A DNA stretch of 32,719 nucleotides from Chara braunii (lineage: Eukaryota > Streptophyta > Charophyceae > Charales > Characeae): assembly GCA_003427395.1 (NCBI GenBank), contig BFEA01000195.1, positions 2,042,256 to 2,074,974 on the forward strand, in the 5' to 3' direction. Made by a program: the position numbers and the translations under genes. The notes under the pieces were generated by a model. The model was not told the origin of the DNA, made no database searches, and saw only the letters and a list, made by a program, of their open reading frames with translations. This document shows, piece by piece, positions 9,561 through 19,055 of this stretch (position 1 is its first letter; every line of letters begins with the position of its first letter).

Positions 9561-10226
9561 TCACGCACCCACATCACACCATGTTGCTCTGTCCCACAAA
9601 GCACCCCGGATGAGAAACAAATCTAAGCGTTTACGGGGAGCCGGAGTAGTTTTTGTTGGTTTAGGGCCGTACCAAGTAAAGTCGTTAGCCTCCGGATTAA
9701 ATATCCTGAAAATATCCGCGAATAGTTGAGCTTGTGTCAGTTAGGATAGAATCATTGAATCTGTTCTCAACGGCTTTATTTTAAGGGAATCAAGACCTAT
9801 ATTGAATATTGTATTCCAGTCGCCTGCCACCAGTAAGTTATCTATGTTAGGCACGTATGCTGGTAAATCAGCCAGAAAATCGATTATGTCCTGGTAGTTG
9901 ACTGGTGCGTACACCGTCATTATTGTCCAGTCTTCCTCGTCGATTGCGAATTTAATCCAAGTAAGTCTTCCATTTGGGCCTACATATCTATCTAGCTCTT
10001 CCAGTTCTATTTTTTTATCCACTAGAATCGCTACCCCACCCTTCGAACCATGGGCTAGGGCCCACACCCGTCAGCCTGCCCTCCAACCCTGGTTGTCCTT
10101 AAATTTGTCTTCATTTCATTTTGTTTCTTGCACGCAAATGAATTGAACGTTATTGAAGTGAATCCATTGTCTCATTTTAGCTTTCTTACTTTTTTCGTTT
10201 GAATATCCTAGGCCGCGAACGTTCCA
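9561..10226 (-). pseudogene. LINE (non-LTR retrotransposon) endonuclease domain fragment
   Basis: Read on the minus strand, this gives the APE-type endonuclease of a LINE ORF2. In order it shows WNVRGLG at the start, WIHF and ICVQETK (the catalytic Glu), GGVAILVDK, WTIMTVYAP, LLVAGDWNTI (the GDxN motif), then in a shifted frame NDFTWYGPKP and RLDLFLIRGALWD. The best uninterrupted part is 9741-10067. Breaks are two in-frame TGA codons after QETK and R-A-G, a frame change near 9735 and a TGA at 9561. No reverse transcriptase follows, so this is a 3'-truncated or rearranged remnant. The LTR retrotransposon inserted about 210 bp from its 5' side. Confidence 0.8.
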
Positions 10227-10438
10227 TCTATGTAACCGACTGAACGCGCGTCCACGTTCAAACGCGCGCGTTCATATCCCTCGGGGCCGCGTTCAATATC
10301 GTTCAAATGCGCTGCGCGCCACGTGGCGCGAAAAAAATTAACGCGACCCCGGGGGGTGCGCACGCACGTCGTGTACTACGGGGTGGTGGGCCTCGTTCAA
10401 CAAACCCCGAAACTGCAACCACCCCCCCCCCCTACCGC
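10227..10438. other. CpG-rich flank with GTTCAA words and a G-box palindrome
   Basis: The stretch has several CGTTCAAA/CGCGTTCA words and a perfect 16-bp palindrome at 10315-10330 centred on CACGTG. A C-run ends at the retrotransposon insertion point. No gene is seen. Confidence 0.5.
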
Positions 10439-10628
10439 TGTCGCACTTTTTTCAGTCGCGCCACTTTAGGCGACCGGAAAGCTAACATGCTGTCACGCAG
10501 GGCTTTGGTTGTTGATTGCAATGAATAAAATAAATTAAATGGTGCAAGTCCCTTCCTATTGTGTGCGTCCAACTTCGAGCGAGACCCTTCAATTGCCGTC
10601 TTCGACCGCCCCCCGGTCGTAGGAATCT

Positions 10629-10634
10629 TTTATT
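10629..10634 (-). terminator. Candidate poly(A) signal, left LTR
   Basis: AATAAA on the minus strand (TTTATT on plus), about 190 bp before the LTR 3' end, in the position expected for the R region of the 3' LTR. It is kept in the other LTR at 26265-26270. Confidence 0.35.
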
Positions 10635-10927
10635 TTGATTCAGAACAACAAAGAATCGTGCAAATAATAATTATAAAATTATGGAGTGCTATGCATGCAT
10701 CAATTATGTCAATCTAATTTTGAGAACTACGACCAAATCATCCACGAGAGTAATCATCATGCAAAACAATGCAAGAAGCAGGACCGACTGACTTGAGCAA
10801 TGAAAGAATCAAATGAATGAGGAAAGAATGAGAACTCATAACAACCTTAGAAAATACATATAGAAGAGAGCATGGCTAGCATCAGTCAAGAGTCCTCACT
10901 CATTCCTTTGACTTCACACTCAATCTC

Positions 10928-11581
10928 TCATTTTGTTGTCTGTCGTTTGGGCTTCTTGCCATGCCTCTGTGCTCTCTGAGTCTGTGGCTTCTGAATATAA
11001 AGTCACCTGAAGCCTGCTAGTTCCAAACATTTCCAGCCAAGTCCCATGATGCGAAAGACAACCATGGCACAAAATTCGTCTCATAGAGTGGGGAGATATG
11101 GCTGAGAGAAAATGTCCCTCCAGAGATGTGGAAACTCAGAGGGCCCAGTCACTGCCTCGTAGTCAATCTCTGCAGGTCATATGTATCTCTTGGCTAAGTC
11201 TACGAGGTCACCCCCGTATGAACCATCAGTGAAGTAGTAAGGAACTGGAGGCTTGGGATAATCGGTAAACAGCTTGGGGCCAAAACTATAGATCAGCTTT
11301 GTATTCCCCTGGAGTCTCTCAGCTTTCCACTGTATAAATCCGGCTGCTGCGGCCCACATTGCGTCAAAATGAGGGTGTGTCTATTTTCCCTTCTTCAGAT
11401 ATATCCGCAGATCCTTGACTGCACCTCCCACAAATTCTGTGAGGGCAACGAAGATTGACAGATCTTCGCGCCTGAAGTCGTCAATCTTGACATATCTGTA
11501 TGGGAAGCACTATCTTGAAGCTCTTCGATTGAGACCATCTAGGACGAGCTGCTCAACCGAGATGGGGTTAATCTCTCTCAT
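10928..11581 (-). pseudogene. LTR-encoded gag-leader-like module LC, left copy
   Basis: 218 codon positions run from ATG at 11581 to TGA at 10928, in register with the right copy with no indel. Readable parts: MREINPIS; RYVKIDDFRREDLSIF; VALTEF; VKDLRIYLKK; WAAAAGFIQWKAERLQGN; YPKPPVPYYFTDGSYGG; a conserved FRIMGLGWKC; and a basic tail (RHGKKPKRQTTK). It resembles the internal modules at 25625-25840 (YPxSxPVxYFP), 25326-25640 and 24842-25288 (VLT...D-V-R-I-Y-V). Stops are two TAG, in R-x-CF and G-K-x-TH, and three TGA. The TGA codons before EEF and LYIQ are shared with the right LTR and so predate insertion. Function is unknown; a Gag-related structural role is inference. Confidence 0.55.
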
Positions 11582-11684
11582 GTGTTTGGGCAAAAAACTA
11601 CTCGGAGTCCCTAACAGAGAAAAATGACTGTGCTTGAATGACAGACGTCCGCCGTTTGAATGCCTTTTGAATACTCTTCTGAAT

Positions 11685-11804
11685 GTTGTTTCTGGTTGCT
11701 GCTTCTGATTACCGTTCCTGATTGTTGTTTCTGACTGAAGTCTCTAATTACAGTTTCTAATCGCTGTGACTTCAGTTTCTGATTGCAGTTTCTGATTGCT
11801 GTTT
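11685..11804. repeat. Degenerate minisatellite in left LTR
   Basis: Imperfect repeats with a consensus close to TTTCTGATTGCTG, about 13-20 bp apart, six to eight units. The right LTR has the same array at 27315-27434. Confidence 0.6.
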
Positions 11805-12074
11805 TATGAAAAGAATGTTGCTAAGGTTTCCGACTAGACGCTGAATAAATGTTGATTAGTTGCTGGTTCACTGCTGATCAAGGACTGACTGATTGATGGT
11901 CAGAGAACTGTGACTGTTGATCAACTGTTGCTCTGCTGGCTGGTATTTGACACTCGAGAGCTCCGGTAGGATACTGGTTGAGCACCGATTATCTGCGGAT
12001 TGATCACACGTCACTCAATAGCAACGCGAGGCACTGTTCACTTGACACCTGTTGAGAAAATAGGTCGCCAACGA

Positions 12075-12351
12075 CAGCCCATTGCGGAGAAAGTGGCTTG
12101 CTGCCTCCCGTCAGTGCCATAGAGATGATAAGTGTATTGAATCTTAGTCTAATTTTTCCTTGTAGCCAGTGCATGCTTTCTCATGAGAGTTGTCTGACGA
12201 TAAATGTTCTCTATAACTCTCTCCTCCCAATCCTCATTGACACAACCCTGGTGTAGGATACAAGGAACCCTCACCGTGTCCGTGTCACTCATCTCTGCAA
12301 CCTCTGCATTGGTTCTGATTGTTAAGAACTTATGAACCACTGTTAATTATC
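12075..12351 (-). pseudogene. LTR-encoded module LB, left copy
   Basis: The minus-strand frame reads KFLTIRTNAEVAEM, TDTVRVPCILHQG, EDWEERVIENIYRQTT, HALATRKN, then a TAG (CAG in the right copy) and TKIQYTYHLYGTDGRQQ. It is clearly paralogous to module LA a few hundred bases upstream: D-T-x-R-V-x-C, a D-W-x-E pair, R-Q-T, H-A-L and T-K-I-x-Y-T-Y-x-L-Y are shared in order. It is probably a pair of tandemly duplicated domains. No known family is recognised. Confidence 0.5.
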
Positions 12352-12554
12352 TCTTGGACTTCGGGTTGTCTGGGTTGTCTCTGGATTGTCAGTTTACTGA
12401 TTGACACCACACTATAACGGCTTACTATAACTCATGTTTTGATGATTCACTACTGGACTGATTGCTTTCTCAGTTCAGTTCCCTTCAGTCCGCTCTCTCG
12501 TTTCTGCTTATGGATGACTTGTTTGCCCACGGAAAAAAAATAAATTGTTTTCTC

Positions 12555-12893
12555 TCACCAATGGTTGCCGACAATTCTCCTTGCCTCTTCGACTGAGCCC
12601 AAGGAAGAGATGGTTGCACACAGCTTTCCGTTCTTATTATACAGGTAGTAAGTATACTCAATTTTAGTATGGTTCCTTACAAGTGTTAACGCATGCTCCA
12701 TCATGATGATTGTCTGGCGGCCGTAATCATCAGTCACACTCTCTTTCCAATCCCCTGCGATGCTCTGACACAGTGAACAGGTCACTCTAATGGTATCATT
12801 GTACCCCATTTCTTCGTAAAGACCAGTCGTTTCAAAGTTGAAAGTGACTGATCTACCTAAGGACTGAAATGAAAATGATCGAGATTGTAGACA
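12555..12893 (-). pseudogene. LTR-encoded module LA, left copy
   Basis: An open minus-strand frame of about 110 codons runs from about 12893, with the first ATG at 12809. Readable: SVTFNFETTGLYEEM, NDTIRVTCSLCQS, GDWKESVTDDYGRQT, HALTLVRNHTKIEYTYYLY, then SSLGSVEEARRIVG. A TTTTCATTTCAG|TC acceptor-like sequence lies within the start of this frame, so an exon start there is possible. It is paralogous to LB. The HTxI-x-Y core also recurs in the internal module at 24037-24327 (DHTEISYLLKV). Confidence 0.5.
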
Positions 12894-12899
12894 TGGATA

Positions 12900-14886
12900 A
12901 GTTGCCTAAACACAGAATTAAATTGTGGCCAACTGGCTACTGTTCTGACGTTGCGTAAGCATTCCTGATTAAGATGCCTAGGGATCTCAGTTAATTTTGA
13001 AATTAAAGGCTTTTGCACTGAATAGTCATTAAATGTCAGTCATCCGAGGCGAAAAGTCTCCGGACGACTACCGAACAAACACAGTCCAGGGTATTGGTTC
13101 GAGTTGATAGAAAAGTATGGTAAACTTCGCAGTTATTAAATCCCTACTTTGGCTTATTTCACTGTCTGGGGTAGTATATCAACATCTCATGCTTTGTGAA
13201 CATGGTTATAGGACCACGTTAGAATCGGAATGAATTGTTGAATAAGCTCAGGTAATGCCCTCATGCATCACGCTTGTCCAGAAATACATAGATCAGATCC
13301 ATGTTCACTCCCGGTAGAAGATAGTGAGTACTGCCTTAGCTCAGTAGGTGAGTGAACATCGGACCCCATTTTTCCTCAGTTCCCAAAGTGAGAGCATTGT
13401 GAGTTGAAAGTGCCTGATTCTGCTTACAGAGCAGCATTAGTGACCAAGGCTGCAATTCTCATTTGACGTTCTGTACCAAGCACAAAGAAGTGTGGATTAC
13501 TCAGGCCACCTTAAGCTTCTCTGAGTGCAGATTAGGCAGTTCAATAACAAACTAAGTCAGATGGATATCAGAGCGTCTCGGAAGATTAATCTGTTAAGGT
13601 GACACGTAGAAATTCGCAAAACAGGGAGAATCATACTCATGACGACAGACCTGAGTAAGGTTACAACTTCAGCCTGTGCGTAACTGTTAGTCACAGTCCG
13701 CAATCAACAGTAGTCTGACAAGGTACTCTTGAAACGCTATTATTTTCCTTTCCAAGGGACGACGAAATCACAAATTGAGAAAAACGTGCTTCATAACCTC
13801 ACTAATCAAAGGGGTGAAATTGTCGCTAAACCCATGTCCTTGCAATTAGTCATCAATCCATTTGATTAACTCTCGAGTTTTCAGTAAGTTTCCACCACAA
13901 AAGATCTGACAGTCTCAGGATCGCAGGTCAGGCATGTTAGGTGAGCAATGTATATGACCTGAGTACCCTGATAGACCTCATTCGATATCTCACTCTTTCG
14001 TCTCTTCGACGAATGATAAGCATAGTGGATAAGGAGGTCGACTCAATTAGGAATACTAATTCCCATTCAGAGTTGATTTTTGCATTCCTCAAGTCATCAC
14101 TTCTCCACTCGTTAATCACCGTCAAGTAAGAATTTGACCAGAATAAAAGAAATTGTTCTTAACATTGACTTTCTTTTTCCCATCTGATCAAAGGAAATTG
14201 AAATCATAAAACATCGTCCAAGAGTTATCTTAATATCTCACTTAATAAGCAAGTCCGCCCACTAAGGTCAAGGGTGGACCTGTACGTCTAGACAATTATT
14301 TGCTCGTACTGTCATCATACTCACAGACGCGTACGCACGTATACCCTTCCATTCACACAAGTGCACGCTTGCTTGCATGGGTTGTGCACTCAATCAATCA
14401 CGAGTCGCCGACAAGCTCGTATGACCATGAGTGTCTGAACTAAGGAGCACGTGTAAGATTAAACGTCCACTCATTCTTGCAGCCAAGCGAAGAAGGAAAA
14501 GAGAAAACAATCATGTTTATAATCTTCGTTATCACAGAGCTTATGCTTACAAGGGGAAGAAAATGCCAAATCAATCAGCCGTCCCCTGAAGTTCTCGTCA
14601 TTAGGCACACATGATGGAAATTGCATGACTCTTTTATTTGGCCAAGCAATCGAATGAGACACTCGGAATAAGTAGTACGTTCAGTAGAGAAGCGGGTGCG
14701 TGTCGATCGTTTAGATAACCCTGTTTTTACTAATCATTTAAATCGACCACCCGCTCATAGGCTTTCACCAAAGTTAATTCGCTTTAGGTTACAGTTATGA
14801 GTTGGGACCGCCCTCTTGATCACCTGTAAACATGGTTGCAGGAACTTAACTTTCTCTCAACACAAGACAGATTAATCAACACTGAT
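12900..14886. other. LTR middle part, nothing recognised
   Basis: This is shared with about 28505-30527 in the other LTR. Short frames open on both strands at 13937-14129 and on the minus strand at 14471-14662. None shows a recognisable motif, and their retention in both LTRs is explained by recent common origin. Confidence 0.5.
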
Positions 14887-15060
14887 TCTGTCACTCAGGT
14901 TGCGCCGGAAGCAGGAACTCTGTGACAGCAAATTTGTCTTCGCCAATCGGCCTGTTTAATTGGCTCTTGCACCACTGCTGATTGGAAGTCGTGAGAAGAT
15001 GACAAGACAAGCGACTCCCGCATCAGGACCGTGACAGGTAAGTGAGACACTTTTTAGGGA

Positions 15061-15420
15061 GTGAATGATCCTCTCTCCCTCCATGCGCCTGCAGTTACCA
15101 CCTCTTTCCCACATGTCCTTACCACCAAGGCGTCCTCTTCTACTGCATGGCCAAAGTTCACCGTCTCTCAAGAGCTCTACATGATCAATTATAAGTGTTT
15201 TTGTTCGATGAAGTTGGAGTCAACAGTAAGCTCACACCCTCGAGCTCTACCAACTCTCTTCGTCTACAACACACTTTTGCGTCTCTACTCAGGCTCAGAC
15301 TCATGCGGTAATAAGTTCATTACCATACTTGTCATGCATGTACCAATCGAAGTGCCTGCGCTGAGTCTCCCCCGTCTGCTAGCTCAAAGGACGACGGTAA
15401 TCAGTAGTGACAGTGCGTGA
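15061..15420 (+). other. 119-codon plus-strand ORF, same length in both LTRs
   Basis: This open frame on the strand opposite to pol keeps the same start, stop and length as the copy at 30830-31189. Most differences between the two change the amino acid (for example D-P neighbours, M-I-N-Y/M-A-N-Y, C-G-N/C-G-H). That argues against purifying selection since insertion. No motif is recognised. It may be a chance frame. Confidence 0.2.
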
Positions 15421-16216
15421 GGGCCTGCCTGGTGACGCCATGAAGCCCGCTCCAGTTTTTCGTTACAAAGTGCATCTTACGCTCCCATTTCTGAGTGGCC
15501 TTTAAGTCACCTGCTTTCCCTCCCAGTGACCAGTGATACCGAAACTCTAGAAGACGAGTGACGTCAACACAACACGCGCTTCTTTTCTTTCCAAGCCTTA
15601 AGTCGACATCAGCAATCGCTACCCGTCATGCACGCGTGTTGATATCAACAACTAATTCTCCAGCCGTCACGGGCGATGACGCCAACAATCGGTTTTTCCC
15701 ACCCTGCACTAGCACGTGTTGACCTCCCCTTCCCTTTAGTGCCCCTGAACTATCCACGTGTCGTCCGCGTGCGTGAGCATCAAGTAACAGTCTCACGGCC
15801 AGGAAAAAAAAACATGGGGGACGTCAACAACAACCCTCTTCTTCGTGCGCCGTCCAAGTACCCGTGTCCAACTCCACCGTGTCACATCCCCACCGCTTCC
15901 ATCTTACACACAGTCCCCCCTTTCGTTGACCTTTTCTTGCTCCTCCGGACTGGCACGTGTACCCTGTACCGCGCGTCGATCACTCACCCCCCCCTTTCCT
16001 ATCCCCCGTCCTCTGGAACTCCGTCCCGCTATCCCCAGATCGTGCCAGCGGGTGGTTCTTGCGGACCAGGCCTGACCTGTTCCAGGACTGAAGGTCTGTC
16101 TCCCGATCTTCGGCCTCACTCATCTCGCTCTCCCCATCTTAGTCCTGGTCCATATGGGCCTGCTCCCTGCCTGCCGTATCCATCGAGGTCTCGGTCTCAT
16201 GATACGAGACCATTAC

Positions 16217-16642
16217 CTACATCTTCGCTGTCACTCCGTCCCTCCTGCAGCGCCTCTCCGCACGATCCTTTGCCTCCGTGATCGCGTCCTGTAGCTTTGG
16301 GTTAGTCCGCATTTCCACCTCCATAGCCGTTTCCACATTGATTCTCAATCTCAGTTCATCTCCTCCGTCGTAGTTAAGTATCACCGTGATCCAAGGCCCT
16401 TCCCCAGCCATGGGTTTCCACCGAGCCTGGTGGTACCAGTAACCGGCTCTATATCCATGCATAGCCAGACTTAGCTCGACGGACACTGCACCAGCCCTGC
16501 CTACTGACCCGAACAGCCAGTACCAACTACTAGGTGCACAAGCAGGGACACACAGGAGGATTTGCACGCCCACTTCGCCTCTCTGTTCCCCCCCCTTCGC
16601 GATAGCACAACGAGACCGTCTGTGTTTTTCAGTAAATAGCAC
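16217..16642 (-). pseudogene. LTR-encoded module L0 (left LTR only complete)
   Basis: 141 codons on the minus strand. The C-terminal half reads GEGPWITVILNYDGGDELRL, then RINVETAMEVEM, NPKLQDAITEAKDRAERR. Its D-E-L-R-L-R core followed by an E/K/R-rich helix-like segment resembles the D-V-R-x-Y modules of the gag leader. The frame continues beyond TAG (16217) through TAA as an acidic stretch to about 15990, which suggests a longer ancestral protein. In the right LTR the second half is removed by the 628-bp deletion, leaving a shorter frame at 31503-31787. This is paralogy by pattern only. Confidence 0.35.
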
Positions 16643-17274
16643 TGTCCCCTCTTCTTATGGGATTGCCCTCTATCGCATCCCCATACTTAGAATAAAGAGC
16701 CCTGACACTTCTTATGGCTCTGTGCTTTTAATCGACTAAGATTTTTCAAATCAAGTTGAATAAAATAAAATGAGATAAACGAAACAAAGAAAAGAAGGGA
16801 AAAAACGAGAGACATAACATCAACGGTAATATCACCAGCTTCCTCTTAGGCTCATAATTGGCCTGCAGACACAACGCAGAGGTCCCATAACGGGTTACGA
16901 ATGGACGCCTGCCCCTCTCTAAGCCTGCAGTCGGCTTACCACTATCGGGTACCCGTGTTCGATGGTAAGGAGGGGGTTCATGACCTTCTATAGGGGGTGA
17001 TGAACCTCCTGCCGATACGGCCGCGGCTCGCCCCTCTTTTGGGCTCCTATCGCAGGGTGCCTGGTCGGGCCTCCCAACCATCAATATAGTGAAATATGGA
17101 CCAAGTCAGTCAGGCCACATACTGCAGCCGCGCCTGAGCCTCAAATTGTTTGACTTCCCGCGAAGCGTCAGGGACTAAAGGAAATCCCACTTCTAAAAAT
17201 CAGCAAAATAATAATAATAAGAAGAAGAAAAAGAAAAAGGAATGAAAACGTAACGACAGTGTGACTAGAGGACT

Positions 17275-17800
17275 AAAGGCCGTCAGATTTTCCCAAATTA
17301 AGGCTGACAGTTCAACCGCAAAATTAGACCTCTAGCTTTCGTTTCACTGTCTTTTTCTTTTTCCATCCCTTTTCCCCTGACAATGACCTCCGTTCCATGC
17401 ATCTGACCCATAACCTGGCAGAGGGACACCCGACACGCGGTAGAAAAGACTAGCCCAGTCTCTTCATCTTCGCGTCCGAGGGCGAGCCCGACGGCTTCCA
17501 CGGCCACAGGCCGGTCGTGCTCTGCCGTACAGCAGAGTGCCGAGCCTGCGTGGACCAATGGAAAGCCCTGTGGCGCACCCTGTTGCTGAGGGCAGCACCC
17601 ACAAGGCTTGTCTGGGTCAGGTCACCTCCCCAATATATCAGCATAGTTGCAGAGGGTTGGTAACGACTTAATGAGCCTACGACATCAGAGAGAGGAACTG
17701 GTACCAGGCAGGGACTTGGCACAGAGGAGAGCATGGACGCAGTGCCCTCCGACATAATACCAAACCCCCACCCAGCGTCCCCGCTGGGTCGAAACGCATG
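17275..17800 (-). other. Internal region next to 3' LTR, with candidate polypurine tract
   Basis: This is unique sequence between the LTR and the plus-strand unit. The plus strand has a pyrimidine run at 17350-17378 (one A), which on the minus strand is a purine-rich tract. It lies about 76 bp from the LTR edge, farther than a normal PPT, so its role is uncertain. Minus-strand frames at 17298-17558 and 17450-17839 are open but unrecognised. Confidence 0.3.
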
Positions 17801-17809
17801 ATCAGCCGA

Positions 17810-17818
17810 TATAAAATA
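17810..17818 (+). promoter_or_regulatory. TATA box of plus-strand unit
   Basis: TATAAAATA on the plus strand, followed about 30 bp on by a pyrimidine-rich leader. It heads the antisense unit that ends with AATAAA at 18659. Confidence 0.5.
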
Positions 17819-17945
17819 TATGGTCGGTTGTATGCTCATCCTATCTGTTCGCAGCTTTGCGGCGAAGTCCGTATTGCAGTCTCCGCACTAACCAGTTTTT
17901 TGCACTTTCACTACACTCGCGTTCTTCTCCCTTTCAATTCTCACG

Positions 17946-18015
17946 GTAATCTTGCGCAATCGGCGCAATTAGCTCTCTTCTGTCTTCTTTGCTGTCCGTA
18001 ATCCTCTCACCGCAG
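17946..18015 (+). other. Possible 5'-UTR intron of plus-strand unit
   Basis: A donor ACG|GTAATC at 17946 and an acceptor CTCTCACCGCAG ending at 18015 would bound a 70-bp intron upstream of the ATG at 18088. The T/C-rich tract before the acceptor fits a plant-type intron. This is predicted from consensus only. Confidence 0.3.
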
Positions 18016-18087
18016 TACTTCTTGGTACAACTTCCTGTCGTCCCTCTCGTTTCTCTTCTTCGTTAGTTTACCCTCTCGTTTTCCTGC

Positions 18088-18534
18088 ATGCCTGATGCAC
18101 GCAAGGGACAGAGAAGAGGAAGGGGTGGTAGAGGCGGGAAGGCGCGTGACGAGCCGCCGGCCCGTGCACGACGTGACTATAGCTTTGAGGAGGAGGAGGA
18201 GGAGATACGGGGTTATGGGGCGCATTCAAGACCCTACTTACGCCATCCCCCGCCGAGTTGGTGTGAGAGGACTCCATCCCCAGAGAAGATGGAGTATTTT
18301 CGAAAAAAAATTGAGGCACGCTACGGCGCACCCAATACTTTTTCCCCTCCATACACTCCTAGGACCCCTACCTCTCCCACAAACGAGCAGAGCCCTAGTG
18401 ACCAATCCCTCCGTTCCCTGCACTGCTCCCCTCACTTCTCATCCCATCAGCTGCATTCTTTTCAGTATTTTTTTTCTTCTCTCTCCACTGCAAATCGAAC
18501 TCATGACGATTTTCTTTGTACTGTACTAGCGTGA
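18088..18534 (+). CDS. Antisense ORF between pol and 3' LTR: RGG-box basic/acidic protein
   Basis: 148 codons on the strand opposite to gag-pol. Residues 5-20 are Arg/Gly-rich with RGRGGRGG, a typical RNA-binding RGG box. DYSFEEEEEE (30-39) is an acidic run. ERTPSPEKMEYFRKKIEARY (about 60-80) is helix-like, and the rest is Ser/Pro/Thr-rich and probably disordered. It has its own TATA box (17810), a possible leader intron and AATAAA (18659). Antisense ORFs between pol and the 3' LTR are known in Tat-lineage plant Ty3/gypsy elements (Grande, for example), but homology to those is not shown here. Overlapping frames at 18095-18529 (+) and 18068-18352 (-) are treated as shadows. The function is inferred as nucleic-acid binding at most. 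Confidence 0.5.
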   Translation: MPDARKGQRRGRGGRGGKARDEPPARARRDYSFEEEEEEIRGYGAHSRPYLRHPPPSWCERTPSPEKMEYFRKKIEARYGAPNTFSPPYTPRTPTSPTNEQSPSDQSLRSLHCSPHFSSHQLHSFQYFFSSLSTANRTHDDFLCTVLA

Positions 18535-18658
18535 TTTTTTCTCATCTCTCTAAATTCTCAGCTCATGCATTACTCATAGTGTCCCTGGCTTCAGAGTTTG
18601 AACAACTTGCGGTCGGGGACGCAGGTTCCTCGTGAACCTGGCCGCTTGTCGGCCACCA

Positions 18659-18664
18659 AATAAA
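18659..18664 (+). terminator. Poly(A) signal of plus-strand unit
   Basis: AATAAA lies 125 bp after the stop codon at 18534. A 7-bp perfect hairpin (18622-18628 with 18634-18640) lies just upstream. Confidence 0.45.
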
Positions 18665-18813
18665 TTTAAGAAGTATTATGTTTCTATCTTCTCGTTTGCT
18701 GTTGGTTCTGGCTTCTCATCATTCTGAAATTCATTTCTCAATCTGAACTTTATGTCAGGTAAGGGTTATCTTAACCTTCACCTTGGCTGAAAATTTAAAA
18801 CATTGCCAGTCTG

Positions 18814-19055
18814 ATATCAATGCTTGGAACACTTGTTCTGTTTGCCATGCTCGGAGTAGGGAATATCAAACTCTTTTTCTGTTTTCTGGCCAAAGTGAAA
18901 CATTTTTTTAACTTCTCATGTGACTCAAGAGATACCAAACCCTGTTTTCTTTCTCTGGTCTGAGAGAGGCGTCTCCTCAACTTCTCAGATAGAGAAAAGG
19001 GATACCAAACACTTTTCCTTCTTCTCTGGTCTGGGGACTTCAGATAAGTCTTTAT
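18814..19055 (-). repeat. 69-70 bp degenerate tandem repeat
   Basis: Units begin with ATATCAAA or ATACCAAA at 18863, 18932 and 19002, with a partial one at 18814. Each contains CTTTTTCTGTTTTCTGG-like and AACTTCTC words. The first spacing is 69 bp, that is 23 codons, so a minus-strand frame (18795-19211) shows repeating K-S-x-x-x-P/S-L and R-x-R-K-x segments. It lies where the integrase C-terminus should be. Confidence 0.5.

Larger units (their letters stand above)
10439..17274 (-). repeat. 3' LTR (left copy), about 6.84 kb
   Basis: It is a direct repeat of 26075-32415. It begins TGTCGCACTTTTTTCAG on the plus strand, and similarity ends at GACTAGAGGACTA. Compared with the right copy it has an extra 628 bp (15761-16388) and lacks 129 bp at 14887/14888. 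Divergence is uneven by eye: about 7 differences over roughly 400 bases near 11640-12010, but far more in the first 250 bases. At this length it is exceptional, since LTRs are usually 0.1-5 kb. It contains coding-type modules on the minus strand, listed separately. Confidence 0.9.

Noticed and set aside
13937-14129. 62-codon frames on both strands, repeated in the other LTR
   Set aside because: Mutual shadows kept in both LTRs only because the LTRs are recent duplicates; no motif on either strand.
15676-16281. 201-codon Pro/Ser-rich plus-strand frame in the left LTR
   Set aside because: Absent from the right LTR, low-complexity, and antisense to the better-supported minus-strand module L0 and its acidic continuation.
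18095-18529. 144-codon plus-strand frame overlapping the RGG-box ORF
   Set aside because: It is in another phase of the same DNA, with less protein-like composition; treated as a shadow.
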